Positions 1 to 6,484 are shown, counted from the stretch's first letter. The stretch is DNA of 7,103 nucleotides from Pseudomonadota bacterium (GCA_023390695.1 JAEWCJ010000122.1:1-7103); one strand, 5' to 3'. The notes: generated by a model from the letters alone, not told the origin. Numbers and translations are program-made.

Positions 1-721
1 ATATTATTTCCCCGCCGCGGGCGCGCGCGGCGCGCCGCACCGCAAGATGTCCTTCACCGTGCCGACCGGAAATTTCGGCGACATCTTCGCCGGCTATGTC
101 GCCAAACGCATGGGCCTGCCGGTCGACCGGCTGATCGTGGCCACCAATACCAATGACATCCTGGCGCGCACCCTGGCGACTGGCATCTACGAGCAGCGCG
201 ACGTGGTGGCGACCTCCTCGCCGTCGATGGACATTCAGGTCTCGTCCAATTTCGAACGTCTGCTCTTCGAAGCCAATGGCCGCGATGCGGGCGCGGTGCG
301 CGCGCTGATGAATTCGCTGGCGCAATCGAAACGGTTCACGGTGGCGCCACAGGCGCTGGCGGCGATCCGCTCCGAATTTTCCGCCGATCGTGCCGGCGAG
401 GAGGAAGTCGCCGCCACCATCCGCACCATCTTGCGCGAGACCGGACAACTGATCGATCCGCATACGGCCGTCGGCGTCGCCGTCGCCGAAAAGGAACAGC
501 GCGACCCGGCTCTGCCGATGATCGTGCTGTCCACCGCGCATGCCGCGAAATTCCCGGAGGCGGTGCAGGCCGCCTGCGGCGTCAAGCCGGCCTTGCCGGA
601 ATGGCTCGGCGACCTCGAACAGCGTGCCGAGAAGGTCACGCATCTGCCGGCCGACCAGAACCAGATTGAACGTTGCGTACTCGCGGCCAGCCGCGCCGCG
701 AAAGAAGGAGCCGCCGCATGA
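1..721 (+). CDS. thrC: Threonine synthase, C-terminal half (5' end outside the window)
   Basis: Pyridoxal-phosphate enzyme converting O-phospho-L-homoserine to L-threonine and phosphate, the last step of threonine synthesis, in the cytoplasm. The frame is open from base 2, upstream of the first ATG at 47, and reads YYF...GAPHRK before that ATG, so the ATG is internal. About 239 residues are present; the family is about 460-470 long, so the N-terminal half with the PLP lysine is missing. The glycine-rich phosphate-binding motif PTGNFGD (bases 62-82) followed by AGYVAKRMGLP is characteristic of this threonine synthase class, as is the later STAHAAKFPEAV stretch (about bases 530-565). The TGA stop overlaps the ATG of the next gene (ATGA at 718-721), which suggests translational coupling. 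The first residues (PAAGARGAPHRK) look more divergent than the rest; see findings. Identity is confident from family knowledge. Confidence 0.96.
   Translation, partial: YYFPAAGARGAPHRKMSFTVPTGNFGDIFAGYVAKRMGLPVDRLIVATNTNDILARTLATGIYEQRDVVATSSPSMDIQVSSNFERLLFEANGRDAGAVRALMNSLAQSKRFTVAPQALAAIRSEFSADRAGEEEVAATIRTILRETGQLIDPHTAVGVAVAEKEQRDPALPMIVLSTAHAAKFPEAVQAACGVKPALPEWLGDLEQRAEKVTHLPADQNQIERCVLAASRAAKEGAAA
704..710 (+). promoter_or_regulatory. Ribosome binding site fixing the M16 peptidase start
   Basis: GAAGGAG lies 7 nt before the ATG at 718, inside the last codons of thrC. This favours 718 over the longer in-frame start at 673, whose extra residues are arginine-rich and read through thrC codons. 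Confidence 0.85.
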
Positions 722-1989
722 GCGTTGAAGTCACCACCCTGCCCTCGGGGCTCACTGTCGTGACCGACGCCATGCCGCATCTGGAAACGGCTTCGCTCGG
801 CGTCTGGGTGGGTTCCGGAAGCCGCGATGAATTTCCGCAGGAACACGGCATCTCCCACCTGCTCGAACACATGGCGTTCAAGGGCACGAAGCGCCGCAGC
901 GCGCGGCAGATCGCCGAGGAGATCGAGGCGGTCGGCGGTGACCTGAACGCCGCGACCAGCATCGAAACCACGACCTATTATGCGCGCGTGCTGAAGGCCG
1001 ACGTGCCGCTGGCGCTCGACGTCCTGTCCGACATCCTCGCCAATCCGACCTTCGACATCGACGAGCTGACGCGCGAACACAACGTCATCGTGCAGGAAAT
1101 CGGCGCGGCCGAAGACACGCCCGACGACATCGTGTTCGACCATCTTCAGTCGACCGCATTTCCCAATCAACCGGTCGGCCGCTCGGTGCTTGGCACGCGC
1201 GAAAGCGTCTGCTCGTTCACAGCCGACAGTCTGCGCGCCTATCTCACGCGCAATTACCGTGCTCCCGACATGGTGGTGGCGGCGACGGGTGCGGTCGATC
1301 ACCAGGCGATCCTCAACCAGGTCGACAGTCTGTTCGCAAACTTCGACGGACCGGCTGGACCGCAGCCGCAAGCCGCGCGGTATAACGGCGGCATCTATGT
1401 CGAAAAGCGCCCGCTCGAACAGGCTCATCTGGCTCTCGCACTCGAAGGTCTGCCGCAACGCGACCCCGCGCTGTTCAGTCTGCAGGTCTTCACCAACGTT
1501 CTCGGCGGTGGAATGTCGTCGCGGCTGTTCCAGGAAGTGCGCGAGGTACGCGGGCTCTGCTACACCATCTCGGCCTTTCACATGCCGTATTCGGACACGG
1601 GTGTCTTCGCGCTCTATTCGGGGACCGATGACAACGACGCTGCCGAATTGATGAAGGTGGTCATCGACGAAACCGCCCGCGCGGCGGAGACGATCACGGA
1701 AGAGGAAGTGGCTCGCGCCAAGGCGCAGATGAAGGCCGGCCTGTTGATGGCGCTGGAAAGCTCGAGCGCACGCGCCGAGCAGATCGCGCGCCAGATCATG
1801 GTGCATGGACGGGTCATTCCGACTTCGGAACTGATCACCAAGATCGACGCCGTTACCGTCGACAGCGCACGCGCCGCCGGCCGCTCGTTGATTGCGCGCA
1901 GCCGTCCCGCCATCGCCGCCCTCGGACCGGGCCGCGGCATCGACCGCGCCGCGGCGATCGTGGAGAATTTCGCAAAGCTTGCTGCCTGA
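718..1989 (+). CDS. M16B family zinc metallopeptidase (mitochondrial processing peptidase-like)
   Basis: Predicted cytoplasmic zinc endopeptidase of 423 residues, the usual size of a single-chain M16B protein, and a bacterial relative of the catalytic beta subunit of mitochondrial processing peptidase. The inverted zinc motif is intact: H47-L-L-E50-H51, with the third ligand E127 in VIVQEI, 76 residues after H51. The second half carries the conserved VLGGGMSSRLF loop (261-271) and the R275...Y282 pair of REVRGLCY, which belong to the C-terminal domain that closes over the substrate. No signal peptide is visible. The start at 718 is chosen from the GAAGGAG site and the ATGA overlap with thrC, so the two genes are very probably cotranscribed. 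As I recall, thrC next to an M16 peptidase is common in Rhizobiales. All catalytic residues are present, so activity is expected; the substrate is unknown. Such genes are often labelled mpp, pqqF-like or ymxG-like. Confidence 0.95.
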   Translation: MSVEVTTLPSGLTVVTDAMPHLETASLGVWVGSGSRDEFPQEHGISHLLEHMAFKGTKRRSARQIAEEIEAVGGDLNAATSIETTTYYARVLKADVPLALDVLSDILANPTFDIDELTREHNVIVQEIGAAEDTPDDIVFDHLQSTAFPNQPVGRSVLGTRESVCSFTADSLRAYLTRNYRAPDMVVAATGAVDHQAILNQVDSLFANFDGPAGPQPQAARYNGGIYVEKRPLEQAHLALALEGLPQRDPALFSLQVFTNVLGGGMSSRLFQEVREVRGLCYTISAFHMPYSDTGVFALYSGTDDNDAAELMKVVIDETARAAETITEEEVARAKAQMKAGLLMALESSSARAEQIARQIMVHGRVIPTSELITKIDAVTVDSARAAGRSLIARSRPAIAALGPGRGIDRAAAIVENFAKLAA

Positions 1990-2061
1990 TGGTGCGGAGC
2001 GTTCAGAACCGGCATAGTGCGCTCGGGACAGAACGGCCTTGCGTTAATGGCGTCGGAAAGC

Positions 2062-2068
2062 GAGGTGA
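2062..2068 (+). promoter_or_regulatory. Ribosome binding site fixing the GNAT start
   Basis: GAGGTGA sits 7 nt before the ATG at 2076. The alternative ATG at 1989 overlaps the peptidase stop (TGATG) but has no clear Shine-Dalgarno sequence. Confidence 0.7.
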
Positions 2069-2075
2069 AGCTGCC

Positions 2076-2663
2076 ATGGCTTTCTTTCGCAGTGTGCCCT
2101 CGACGGAACAATTTCCTGGTATTCAGGGCGACGGGGTATATCTGCGCGCGCCGCAATTTTCCGATTTCCCGGAATGGGCGGCCTTGCGCGAAGCAAGTCG
2201 CAGCTTCCTCACGCCCTGGGAGCCGGTCTGGCCCGCCGACGATCTGACGCGGGCAGCCTTCCGGCGACGTCTGCGGCGTTACGGCGAGGACATCCGCAAC
2301 GACTTCGCCTATCCGTTCTTCATCTTCGACCGGCCGCACAATCATCTGGTCGGCGGCCTGACCATCGCCAATGTCCGCCGCGGCGTCGCACAGTCCGGCA
2401 GTGTCGGCTACTGGATCGGCGCTCCCTTCGCCCGCCAGGGCTACATGACGCGCGCGGTCCGCGCCGTGATCCCCTTTTGCTTCGAAGGGCTGCGGCTGCA
2501 CCGGATCGAGGCCGCCTGCATTCCCACCAACACGGCGTCAATCAGCCTCCTCGAAAGGAACGGCTTCCGGCGCGAGGGCTATGCCCGCGAATATCTCTGC
2601 ATAGACGGTGTCTGGCAGGACCATCTGCTCTATGCCCGGCTCCGGCAGGATGTCGGCGCTTAA
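2076..2663 (+). CDS. GNAT family N-acetyltransferase, RimJ/RimL-like
   Basis: Predicted acetyl-CoA-dependent N-acetyltransferase of 195 residues, of the group containing the ribosomal-protein acetyltransferases RimJ and RimL. The N-terminal part has the typical VYLRAPQFSDFPEWAALR opening (21-38). The acetyl-CoA loop is ARQGYMTRAV (119-128), following the SGSVGYWIG strand (107-115). Motif B is present as HRIEAACIPTNTAS (142-155), then LLERNGFRREGYAREY (158-173), and the protein ends with GVWQDHLLYARL, as in RimJ proteins. The start at 2076 is preferred for its ribosome binding site and because similarity to RimJ-like proteins begins just after it; an in-frame ATG at 1989 would add 29 uncharacteristic residues. 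It lies 86 nt after the peptidase and may belong to the same transcript. The substrate cannot be inferred: RimJ-like proteins acetylate ribosomal proteins, other N-termini or small molecules. Confidence 0.9.
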   Translation: MAFFRSVPSTEQFPGIQGDGVYLRAPQFSDFPEWAALREASRSFLTPWEPVWPADDLTRAAFRRRLRRYGEDIRNDFAYPFFIFDRPHNHLVGGLTIANVRRGVAQSGSVGYWIGAPFARQGYMTRAVRAVIPFCFEGLRLHRIEAACIPTNTASISLLERNGFRREGYAREYLCIDGVWQDHLLYARLRQDVGA

Positions 2664-2692
2664 CCAGTTTGGCGGTGCGGCATGCCAACGCC

Positions 2693-2722
2693 TTGGGCAG
2701 GCCACGATGCCGGTGCTATAAA
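2693..2722 (+). promoter_or_regulatory. Candidate sigma70-type promoter for the lipoprotein gene
   Basis: TTGGGC (2693-2698), an 18-nt spacer and TATAAA (2717-2722) lie in the 100-nt gap after the GNAT gene. A start site near 2729 would leave a leader of about 35 nt before the ATG at 2764. The -10 box is good and the -35 box moderate. Inferred by eye only. Confidence 0.4.
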
Positions 2723-2763
2723 AAGCGGGGGCCGCCTTCTGCGGATCATGTCGGGACAAGCGG

Positions 2764-3429
2764 ATGTACGGATTTGAGTCAGGCTGCAATCGGATGTGCC
2801 GCGTCGGCGCATCGCTGATCGCTCTCGCTGCAGTCATCGCAGCCGGCGGCTGCTCCTCGGGCAGTTCCGGATTGTCGTTCGGCGAGCGGTTCAATCAGGC
2901 CGCCGAATCCGGCAGCACCGTCGCGCAGGCTGCGCCGACAGCGGAATCCTCGACCGTGTCGTTCTGTCCCGGCGTTGACGTGCGTCCGGGCGCATCGTCG
3001 CTGGCTTACAACGCGTCCGGCGCTCAGGGCGCGCTCGCCCTCCGCTATCAGGCAACGCTGGGGCAGACGGCCCGCGAATGCCATGCGGTCGCCGGCAATC
3101 TGAACATGAAGGTTGGTGTCCAGGGCCGCATCATTCTTGGCCCCGCTGGTGGACCGGGAACAATCGAGGTGCCGCTGCGGCTGGCACTGGTCGAGGAAGG
3201 TCCCTCTCCCAAGACCCACTGGACCAAACTCTATCGCATTCCGGTGACCATCGCGGAGGGCGTTCCCAATGTCGCCTTCACGCATGTGGAAGAAGATCTG
3301 ACCGTGCCGATGCCGGCGGGCAATACCATTGAATCCTATGTCGTCTATATCGGCTTCGACGCGCTCGGCGCCAAGGAACAGCCGGCGAAGAAACCGCCGC
3401 AGCGCAGGCGCACCCAACCGACCGGATAG
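2764..3429 (+). CDS. Conserved hypothetical secreted protein, probable lipoprotein
   Basis: Unrecognised protein of 221 residues. Residues 11-30 form a signal peptide: MCR, then a hydrophobic stretch (GASLIALAAVIAAGG) ending at C30. AGGC is an imperfect but plausible lipobox, followed by a Ser/Gly-rich linker, so a lipid-anchored periplasmic protein is likely. The mature part has only two other cysteines, C68 (SFCPG) and C106 (RECHAV), which could form a disulfide. Residues about 65-200 alternate hydrophobic and polar residues and look like a beta-sandwich, with conserved-looking blocks GVQGRIILGPAGGPG and THVEEDLTVPMP. The last 18 residues are rich in Lys, Arg, Pro and Gln. The ATG at 2794 (residue 11) would give a more standard lipoprotein signal; neither start has a convincing ribosome binding site. 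I recall similar proteins in Bradyrhizobium relatives, without known function. It is convergent with the HAD gene 23 nt away. Confidence 0.8.
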   Translation: MYGFESGCNRMCRVGASLIALAAVIAAGGCSSGSSGLSFGERFNQAAESGSTVAQAAPTAESSTVSFCPGVDVRPGASSLAYNASGAQGALALRYQATLGQTARECHAVAGNLNMKVGVQGRIILGPAGGPGTIEVPLRLALVEEGPSPKTHWTKLYRIPVTIAEGVPNVAFTHVEEDLTVPMPAGNTIESYVVYIGFDALGAKEQPAKKPPQRRRTQPTG

Positions 3430-3445
3430 ACTGCGGATTTCGGCA

Positions 3446-3479
3446 GCCGTCCTCAGTAGCCGCGCACGGCAAGGACGGC
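3446..3479 (+). terminator. GC-rich hairpin at the convergent gene junction, possible terminator
   Basis: GCCGTCCT (3446-3453) is the exact reverse complement of AGGACGGC (3472-3479). The intervening bases contain a second perfect stem, GCCG-CGCA-CGGC (3459-3470). The structure begins 16 nt after the lipoprotein stop and covers the HAD stop codon and last codons. No T-run follows on either strand, so it is not a canonical intrinsic terminator; it may assist Rho-dependent termination or protect mRNA ends. Confidence 0.35.
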
Positions 3480-4109
3480 GCTCTTGAGAGCCCGCATGTC
3501 GTGAATGACCGCGCGGGCGCCCGCCTTCTCCAATTCCGCCGCAAGATCAAGCGAGGCGTGGGTGCCTCCGACATAACCCACCGCACGCATGCCCGCGGCA
3601 ACGGCCGCGCTGACGCCGGCCGCTGAATCTTCCACGACGACACACTCCTCCACATCGACGCCAACGGTCGCCGCCGCGTGCAGGAACAGGTCCGGCGAGG
3701 GCTTGCCAGCCTGGACATCGCTGGCCGAAAACAGGTTGGCGCCGAAGTAACGCCGCAGATCGGTGACCTCGAGGCTGAGCTTGATCCGCTCCATCTGCGA
3801 CGAGGATGCGACGCATTTCGGCCCGCGCAGCCACGACAGCGCGTAATCCACATGCGGCGTGGCCCGCAATTCCTGGCGCAGCCGGCTCGCAGTGGCATAA
3901 AAGACGTTGGAGGCAAAATTCCGCGGCAAGTTCACGCCGATGGCGGCTTCAACCTCGGCAAACACGTCGGTCGGACGACGGCCGGTGAAATAGCGGGCGA
4001 TGACCTGCGGCGTGGCGTCAATACCGACGCGCTGCAGTTCCTGGGCCAGCACAGCGGTGGCAATTGGCTCGCTGTCGACGAGCACCCCATTGCAATCGAA
4101 GATGATCAC
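3453..4109 (-). CDS. HAD-superfamily hydrolase (beta-phosphoglucomutase/phosphatase-like) with an altered DxD motif
   Basis: Haloacid dehalogenase-fold protein of 218 residues, the size of phosphoglycolate phosphatase and beta-phosphoglucomutase-like members with an alpha-helical cap (about 15-85). Motif I is IIFDCNGVLVDSEP: nucleophile D5 is present, but the second aspartate (general acid/base, position 7) is Asn, codon AAT. Motif II is the SSS at 102-104, motif III is K136 in AGKPSPD, and motif IV is E160-D161 in VVVEDSAAGV, all intact. The GTG at 4109 is chosen because GGAGGGGG lies 5 nt upstream and it places strand 1 at the N-terminus. An in-frame GTG at 4154 would add 15 uncharacteristic residues without a ribosome binding site. 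The substrate cannot be predicted; the Asn may reduce or change phosphatase activity. It is separated from the atp operon by a terminator, so probably transcribed alone. Confidence 0.9.
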   Translation of the reverse strand: MIIFDCNGVLVDSEPIATAVLAQELQRVGIDATPQVIARYFTGRRPTDVFAEVEAAIGVNLPRNFASNVFYATASRLRQELRATPHVDYALSWLRGPKCVASSSQMERIKLSLEVTDLRRYFGANLFSASDVQAGKPSPDLFLHAAATVGVDVEECVVVEDSAAGVSAAVAAGMRAVGYVGGTHASLDLAAELEKAGARAVIHDMRALKSAVLAVRGY

Positions 4110-4114
4110 AGGGA

Positions 4115-4122
4115 CCCCCTCC
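4115..4122 (-). promoter_or_regulatory. Ribosome binding site fixing the HAD start
   Basis: On the - strand GGAGGGGG precedes the GTG at 4109 by 5 nt. It is the only good Shine-Dalgarno match near the two possible GTG starts (4109 and 4154). Confidence 0.7.
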
Positions 4123-4178
4123 GGACCGGCTCGCGCCGGACGCCCCGTCTTCACCCGATGATTCGAATTACTGAGTCA

Positions 4179-4209
4179 TAAATACTGTGAATAGTGCGAC
4201 ACATGTCAA
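4179..4209 (-). promoter_or_regulatory. Candidate promoter for the HAD gene
   Basis: On the - strand a consensus TTGACA (4209-4204) is followed after 19 nt by TATTTA (4184-4179), in the AT-richer gap between the atp terminator and the HAD gene. The -35 is perfect, the -10 weak and the spacer long. A start near 4172 would fit the GTG at 4109 (leader about 63 nt). Confidence 0.4.
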
Positions 4210-4252
4210 CGCCTGGTAGCAGAAATCAACAGATTCGCTTTGCCCACCATCA

Positions 4253-4279
4253 AAAAAGCCGGGTTTGACCCGGCTTTTT
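4253..4279 (-). terminator. Rho-independent terminator of the atp operon (symmetric)
   Basis: A perfect 11-bp stem, AAAAAGCCGGG with CCCGGCTTTTT, around a 5-nt loop (TTTGA on the + strand). Read on the - strand it begins 40 nt after the atpF stop and ends in a run of six T (4257-4252), a textbook intrinsic terminator. The T-run on the + strand means it could also stop + strand transcripts, but no + gene reads into it directly. Confidence 0.93.
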
Positions 4280-4318
4280 ACGCAAAGAAATCTGTGAAAC
4301 TCCGCGAGGAGCGGCGGC

Positions 4319-4810
4319 TCAATTGAGCTTCTTCCGCACGTCCTCGATACCTTGGGCGATGAGCGTATCCGCCACCTTCCCCTTGGCCGACTGCACCAGA
4401 ATCTTCTCGGCGGCGCTGGTCGCTGCTTCCGCGGCAGCGGTGCGCACATCCGCCAGCGCCTGCGCTTCGGCCTGGGCGATCTTGGTCTCCGCCATCTTGG
4501 TACGGCGGGCAACAAATTCCTCAAGCCGCGCTTGCGCTTCCTGCGCCAGACGCTCGGCATCCGCCTTGGCGTTGGCGACGATCTCGTCGGCTTCCTGCTG
4601 GGCGTTGGCCGTCTTCTGCTTGTATTCGGCCAACAGCTTGGCGGCCTCGTCCTTCAGCCGGCGGGCCTCATCGAGCTCGGCCTTGATCCGCGCGGCGCGC
4701 TGATCGAGCGCACCGAGGATGGCCTTGTGGGCACCGAACCAAGCCACGACGACGAAAAACAGAACGAACGCCACCGCCACCCAGAACTCAGGCGTCATCA
4801 AGATGTCCAT
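4319..4810 (-). CDS. atpF: F0F1 ATP synthase subunit b
   Basis: Stator subunit of 163 residues that links the membrane F0 sector to F1 through the delta subunit. One N-terminal membrane helix (about 9-27, [17 protein letters not shown]) is followed by a long charged, alanine-rich helix with coiled-coil character (about 35-145: [22 protein letters not shown] and on), as in all b subunits. It is the last gene of the operon, 10 nt after the b' gene. Its ribosome binding site (GAGG, 4822-4819) overlaps the b' stop codon, which suggests coupled translation, and the operon terminator follows. With b' next door, the stalk is expected to be a b/b' heterodimer, as in photosynthetic and other alphaproteobacteria. 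The start MDILMTPEF is typical for Rhizobiales. Also named atpF1. Confidence 0.96.
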   Translation of the reverse strand: MDILMTPEFWVAVAFVLFFVVVAWFGAHKAILGALDQRAARIKAELDEARRLKDEAAKLLAEYKQKTANAQQEADEIVANAKADAERLAQEAQARLEEFVARRTKMAETKIAQAEAQALADVRTAAAEAATSAAEKILVQSAKGKVADTLIAQGIEDVRKKLN

Positions 4811-4820
4811 CGGACTGACC

Positions 4821-5351
4821 TCACTGCTTCAGGCTGTCGGCGACCGCCTCGACAACCGCTTTCTCAGGAGGCGCCGAACCGATCAGACGCTCCACAATGG
4901 AGGACGCCGCATCGACGGCAATGCTGCGGACATTGCCCATCGCCGTCGCCTTGGTCCCGGCAATGGTTTTTTCCGCCTGTTCGAGCTTCTGGTGGAGACT
5001 GGCTTCCAGCGCCTTGCGACGCTCTTCCGCTTCCGCCATCAGACCGTCGCGGGTCTTGGCCGCGATGGTCTGTGCATTGGCGCGGGCTTCCGCCAGCGTC
5101 TTCTCGTAAGCGGCCATCGCGGCTTCGGTCTCATCCTTCAGGCGCTGGGCCTCGGCGAGATCACCCTCGATCCGGCCCCTGCGCGCTTCGATGATTCCGG
5201 CCACGCGCGGCAGCGCGAGACGCGACATCAACAGATACAGCAGGACAAATGTGATCGCGAGCCAGATCAACTGGGACGCGAATGTTTCCTGGTTGAACGG
5301 AGGAAATGGCGGCTTGCCGCCAGGCACTTCCGTATGCGCGCTCGTCGCCAT
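4821..5351 (-). CDS. atpF2: F0F1 ATP synthase subunit b'
   Basis: Second, diverged stator subunit of 176 residues; it pairs with b to form the peripheral stalk. It begins with a Pro-rich segment ([20 protein letters not shown]), typical of alphaproteobacterial b', then one membrane helix (about 26-43, [18 protein letters not shown]) and a long Ala/Glu/Lys-rich helix to the end. The ATG at 5351 is preferred: AGGGTGGG (5366-5359) stands 7 nt upstream, and MATSAHTE is a usual family start. An in-frame GTG at 5363 would add only MGLT. It lies 67 nt after atpE, across a hairpin-forming spacer, and 10 nt before atpF. Also called atpG or atpX; the name atpG is also used for the gamma subunit, which is not meant here. 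Confidence 0.94.
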   Translation of the reverse strand: MATSAHTEVPGGKPPFPPFNQETFASQLIWLAITFVLLYLLMSRLALPRVAGIIEARRGRIEGDLAEAQRLKDETEAAMAAYEKTLAEARANAQTIAAKTRDGLMAEAEERRKALEASLHQKLEQAEKTIAGTKATAMGNVRSIAVDAASSIVERLIGSAPPEKAVVEAVADSLKQ

Positions 5352-5381
5352 CGTTAGGCCCACCCTGAACCATCGCGCGAC

Positions 5382-5410
5382 CGGACGAACCGCCCGCGCG
5401 TACGGTTCCG
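5382..5410 (-). other. Intercistronic hairpin between atpE and the b' gene
   Basis: On the - strand GAACCG (5408-5403) and CGGTTC (5392-5387) pair around a 10-nt loop; CGGA and TCCG extend the stem if a short bulge is allowed. It starts 8 nt after the atpE stop and has no T-run, so it is not an intrinsic terminator. A role in protecting atpE mRNA or reducing downstream expression is inference. Confidence 0.4.
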
Positions 5411-5418
5411 TTGTCGTA

Positions 5419-5646
5419 TTAGACTGCGAACAGCAGCAGCAGCGCGATCAGCAGCGAGAAGATGCCGAGCGCTTCGGTCACGGCAAAGCCGAAAATCAGG
5501 TTGCCGAACTGGCCCTGAGCAGCCGACGGATTGCGCAGAGCCGAGGACAGGAAGCTGCCGAAGATGTTGGCAACGCCGACAGCCGCACCGCCCATGCCAA
5601 TGCAGGCAAGACCGGCACCAATGTACTTTGCTGCGACCGGATCCAT
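5419..5646 (-). CDS. atpE: F0F1 ATP synthase subunit c
   Basis: Proteolipid of 75 residues forming the rotating c-ring. It is a two-helix hairpin: helix 1 (about 8-33) carries the glycine-rich [15 protein letters not shown] stretch, the polar loop is RNP (38-40), and helix 2 (about 49-74) carries the ion-binding carboxylate E58 in [13 protein letters not shown]. The residues around E58 (T57, A59, L60) lack the Glu-Ser-Thr pattern of sodium-binding c subunits, so proton coupling is expected. Length and [14 protein letters not shown] opening are typical of alphaproteobacteria. An excellent ribosome binding site (AAGGAG, 5660-5655) lies 8 nt before the ATG, the best in the operon, which suits the many c copies needed per complex. 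The gene is 46 nt after atpB. Confidence 0.97.
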   Translation of the reverse strand: MDPVAAKYIGAGLACIGMGGAAVGVANIFGSFLSSALRNPSAAQGQFGNLIFGFAVTEALGIFSLLIALLLLFAV

Positions 5647-5654
5647 TTAGAAAA

Positions 5655-5660
5655 CTCCTT
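5655..5660 (-). promoter_or_regulatory. Strong ribosome binding site of atpE
   Basis: AAGGAG on the - strand, 8 nt before the atpE ATG in an A/T-rich leader. It is the closest to consensus in the operon and probably raises c-subunit synthesis above that of the neighbours. Confidence 0.8.
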
Positions 5661-5692
5661 CTTTCGTTGTCCGTAGAGATAGGTTTCGGGCG

Positions 5693-6442
5693 TCAATGGC
5701 CCGGGTGGAGGGCATCGTTGAGATAGATGCAGGTGAGAATCGTGAAGACGTAGGCCTGCAGGAACGCGACCAGGAATTCCAGCGCGGTCAGACCGACGGT
5801 CAGCGCCAGCGGCAATGTGGCGCCGGCCCAGCCGATGGCGCCGAGGCCGCCCAGCATGGTCACGAAGCTGGCGAACACTTTCAGCGTGATGTGACCTGCG
5901 AACATGTTGGCGAACAGACGCACCGAATGCGAGATCGGGCGCGACAGGAACGACAGCACTTCGATGAAGGTGATCAGCGGCAGGATGTAGATCGGAATTC
6001 CGCTCGGCACGAACAGCTTCAGGAACTTGAAGCCGTGCTTGTAAAGGCCGGCGAGCAGCACCGTAAAGAAGACCAGCAGCGCCAGAGCTGCGGTGACGAC
6101 GATGTGGCTGGTCACCGTGAATGAGCCGGGGATGAGCCCGATCATGTTCACCGCCAGGATGAACATGAACAGCGTGAACACCAGCGGGAAGAACTTCATG
6201 CCTTCCGTGCCGGTGGAACTCTTTAATGTATCGGCGACGAATTCGTAGGACAGCTCGGCCAGCGATTGCAGGCGGCCGGGGATCACCGCGCGGCGGCCGG
6301 TCGTGCCCAGCATCAGCAGCGAGATCACCGCAACGGCAATCACCATAAACAGCGACGAATTGGTGAAGGCGATTTCGTGCCCACCGATCTGCCCAAGGGT
6401 GGCGATCTTCTTGATCTCGAATTGCGCGATTGGATCGGCCAT
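5693..6442 (-). CDS. atpB: F0F1 ATP synthase subunit a
   Basis: Membrane subunit of 249 residues that forms the proton half-channels against the c-ring. The essential arginine is R175 in [14 protein letters not shown], and Q229 in [18 protein letters not shown] matches E. coli Q252. Aligned by these residues, H184 stands where E. coli has E219, and E222 where E. coli has H245, the swapped pair known from mitochondria. Several membrane segments are visible (about 30-47, 85-105, 112-133, 148-167, and two long helices covering about 170-240). The start [12 protein letters not shown] is usual for Rhizobiales. A GAAGGA site lies 12 nt upstream, rather far, so initiation may be modest. The gene follows atpI by 42 nt and precedes atpE by 46 nt. 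Confidence 0.97.
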   Translation of the reverse strand: MADPIAQFEIKKIATLGQIGGHEIAFTNSSLFMVIAVAVISLLMLGTTGRRAVIPGRLQSLAELSYEFVADTLKSSTGTEGMKFFPLVFTLFMFILAVNMIGLIPGSFTVTSHIVVTAALALLVFFTVLLAGLYKHGFKFLKLFVPSGIPIYILPLITFIEVLSFLSRPISHSVRLFANMFAGHITLKVFASFVTMLGGLGAIGWAGATLPLALTVGLTALEFLVAFLQAYVFTILTCIYLNDALHPGH

Positions 6443-6484
6443 GGCCGCGTCAGGTCCTTCAGGTGTCGCCGGCAGCGGCGAGCA

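Noticed and set aside
673..717. Longer start of the M16 peptidase at 673
   Set aside because: The extra residues are an arginine-rich translation of thrC codons in another frame; the site at 704-710 supports 718.
235..1806. Open frame of 523 codons on the - strand across thrC and the peptidase gene
   Set aside because: It lies fully antisense to two well-supported genes, its product is rich in Arg, His and Asp as expected from reversed GC-biased codons, and it has no recognisable domain.
1989..2075. Longer start of the GNAT protein at 1989
   Set aside because: It overlaps the previous stop and cannot be excluded, but it lacks a ribosome binding site and adds residues unlike the family.
1614..2501. 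Open frame of 295 codons on the - strand opposite the peptidase end and the GNAT gene
   Set aside because: Antisense shadow of GC-rich coding DNA; no motif, and it crosses an intergenic gap without any change in character.
2678..2698. Inverted repeat TTGGC and GCCAA after the GNAT gene as a terminator
   Set aside because: Only 5 bp with a 10-nt loop and no T-run.
2174..2818. Open frame of 214 codons on the + strand in another frame of the GNAT gene
   Set aside because: Overlaps the clear GNAT frame; composition dominated by Arg, Pro, Ala and Ser; no family features.
5429..5450. CAG-type trinucleotide repeat
   Set aside because: It is the reverse of leucine codons (CTG) in the last helix of subunit c.
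5191..5676. Open frames on the + strand opposite the atp genes
   Set aside because: They mirror conserved ATP synthase subunits on the other strand and show no independent signals.
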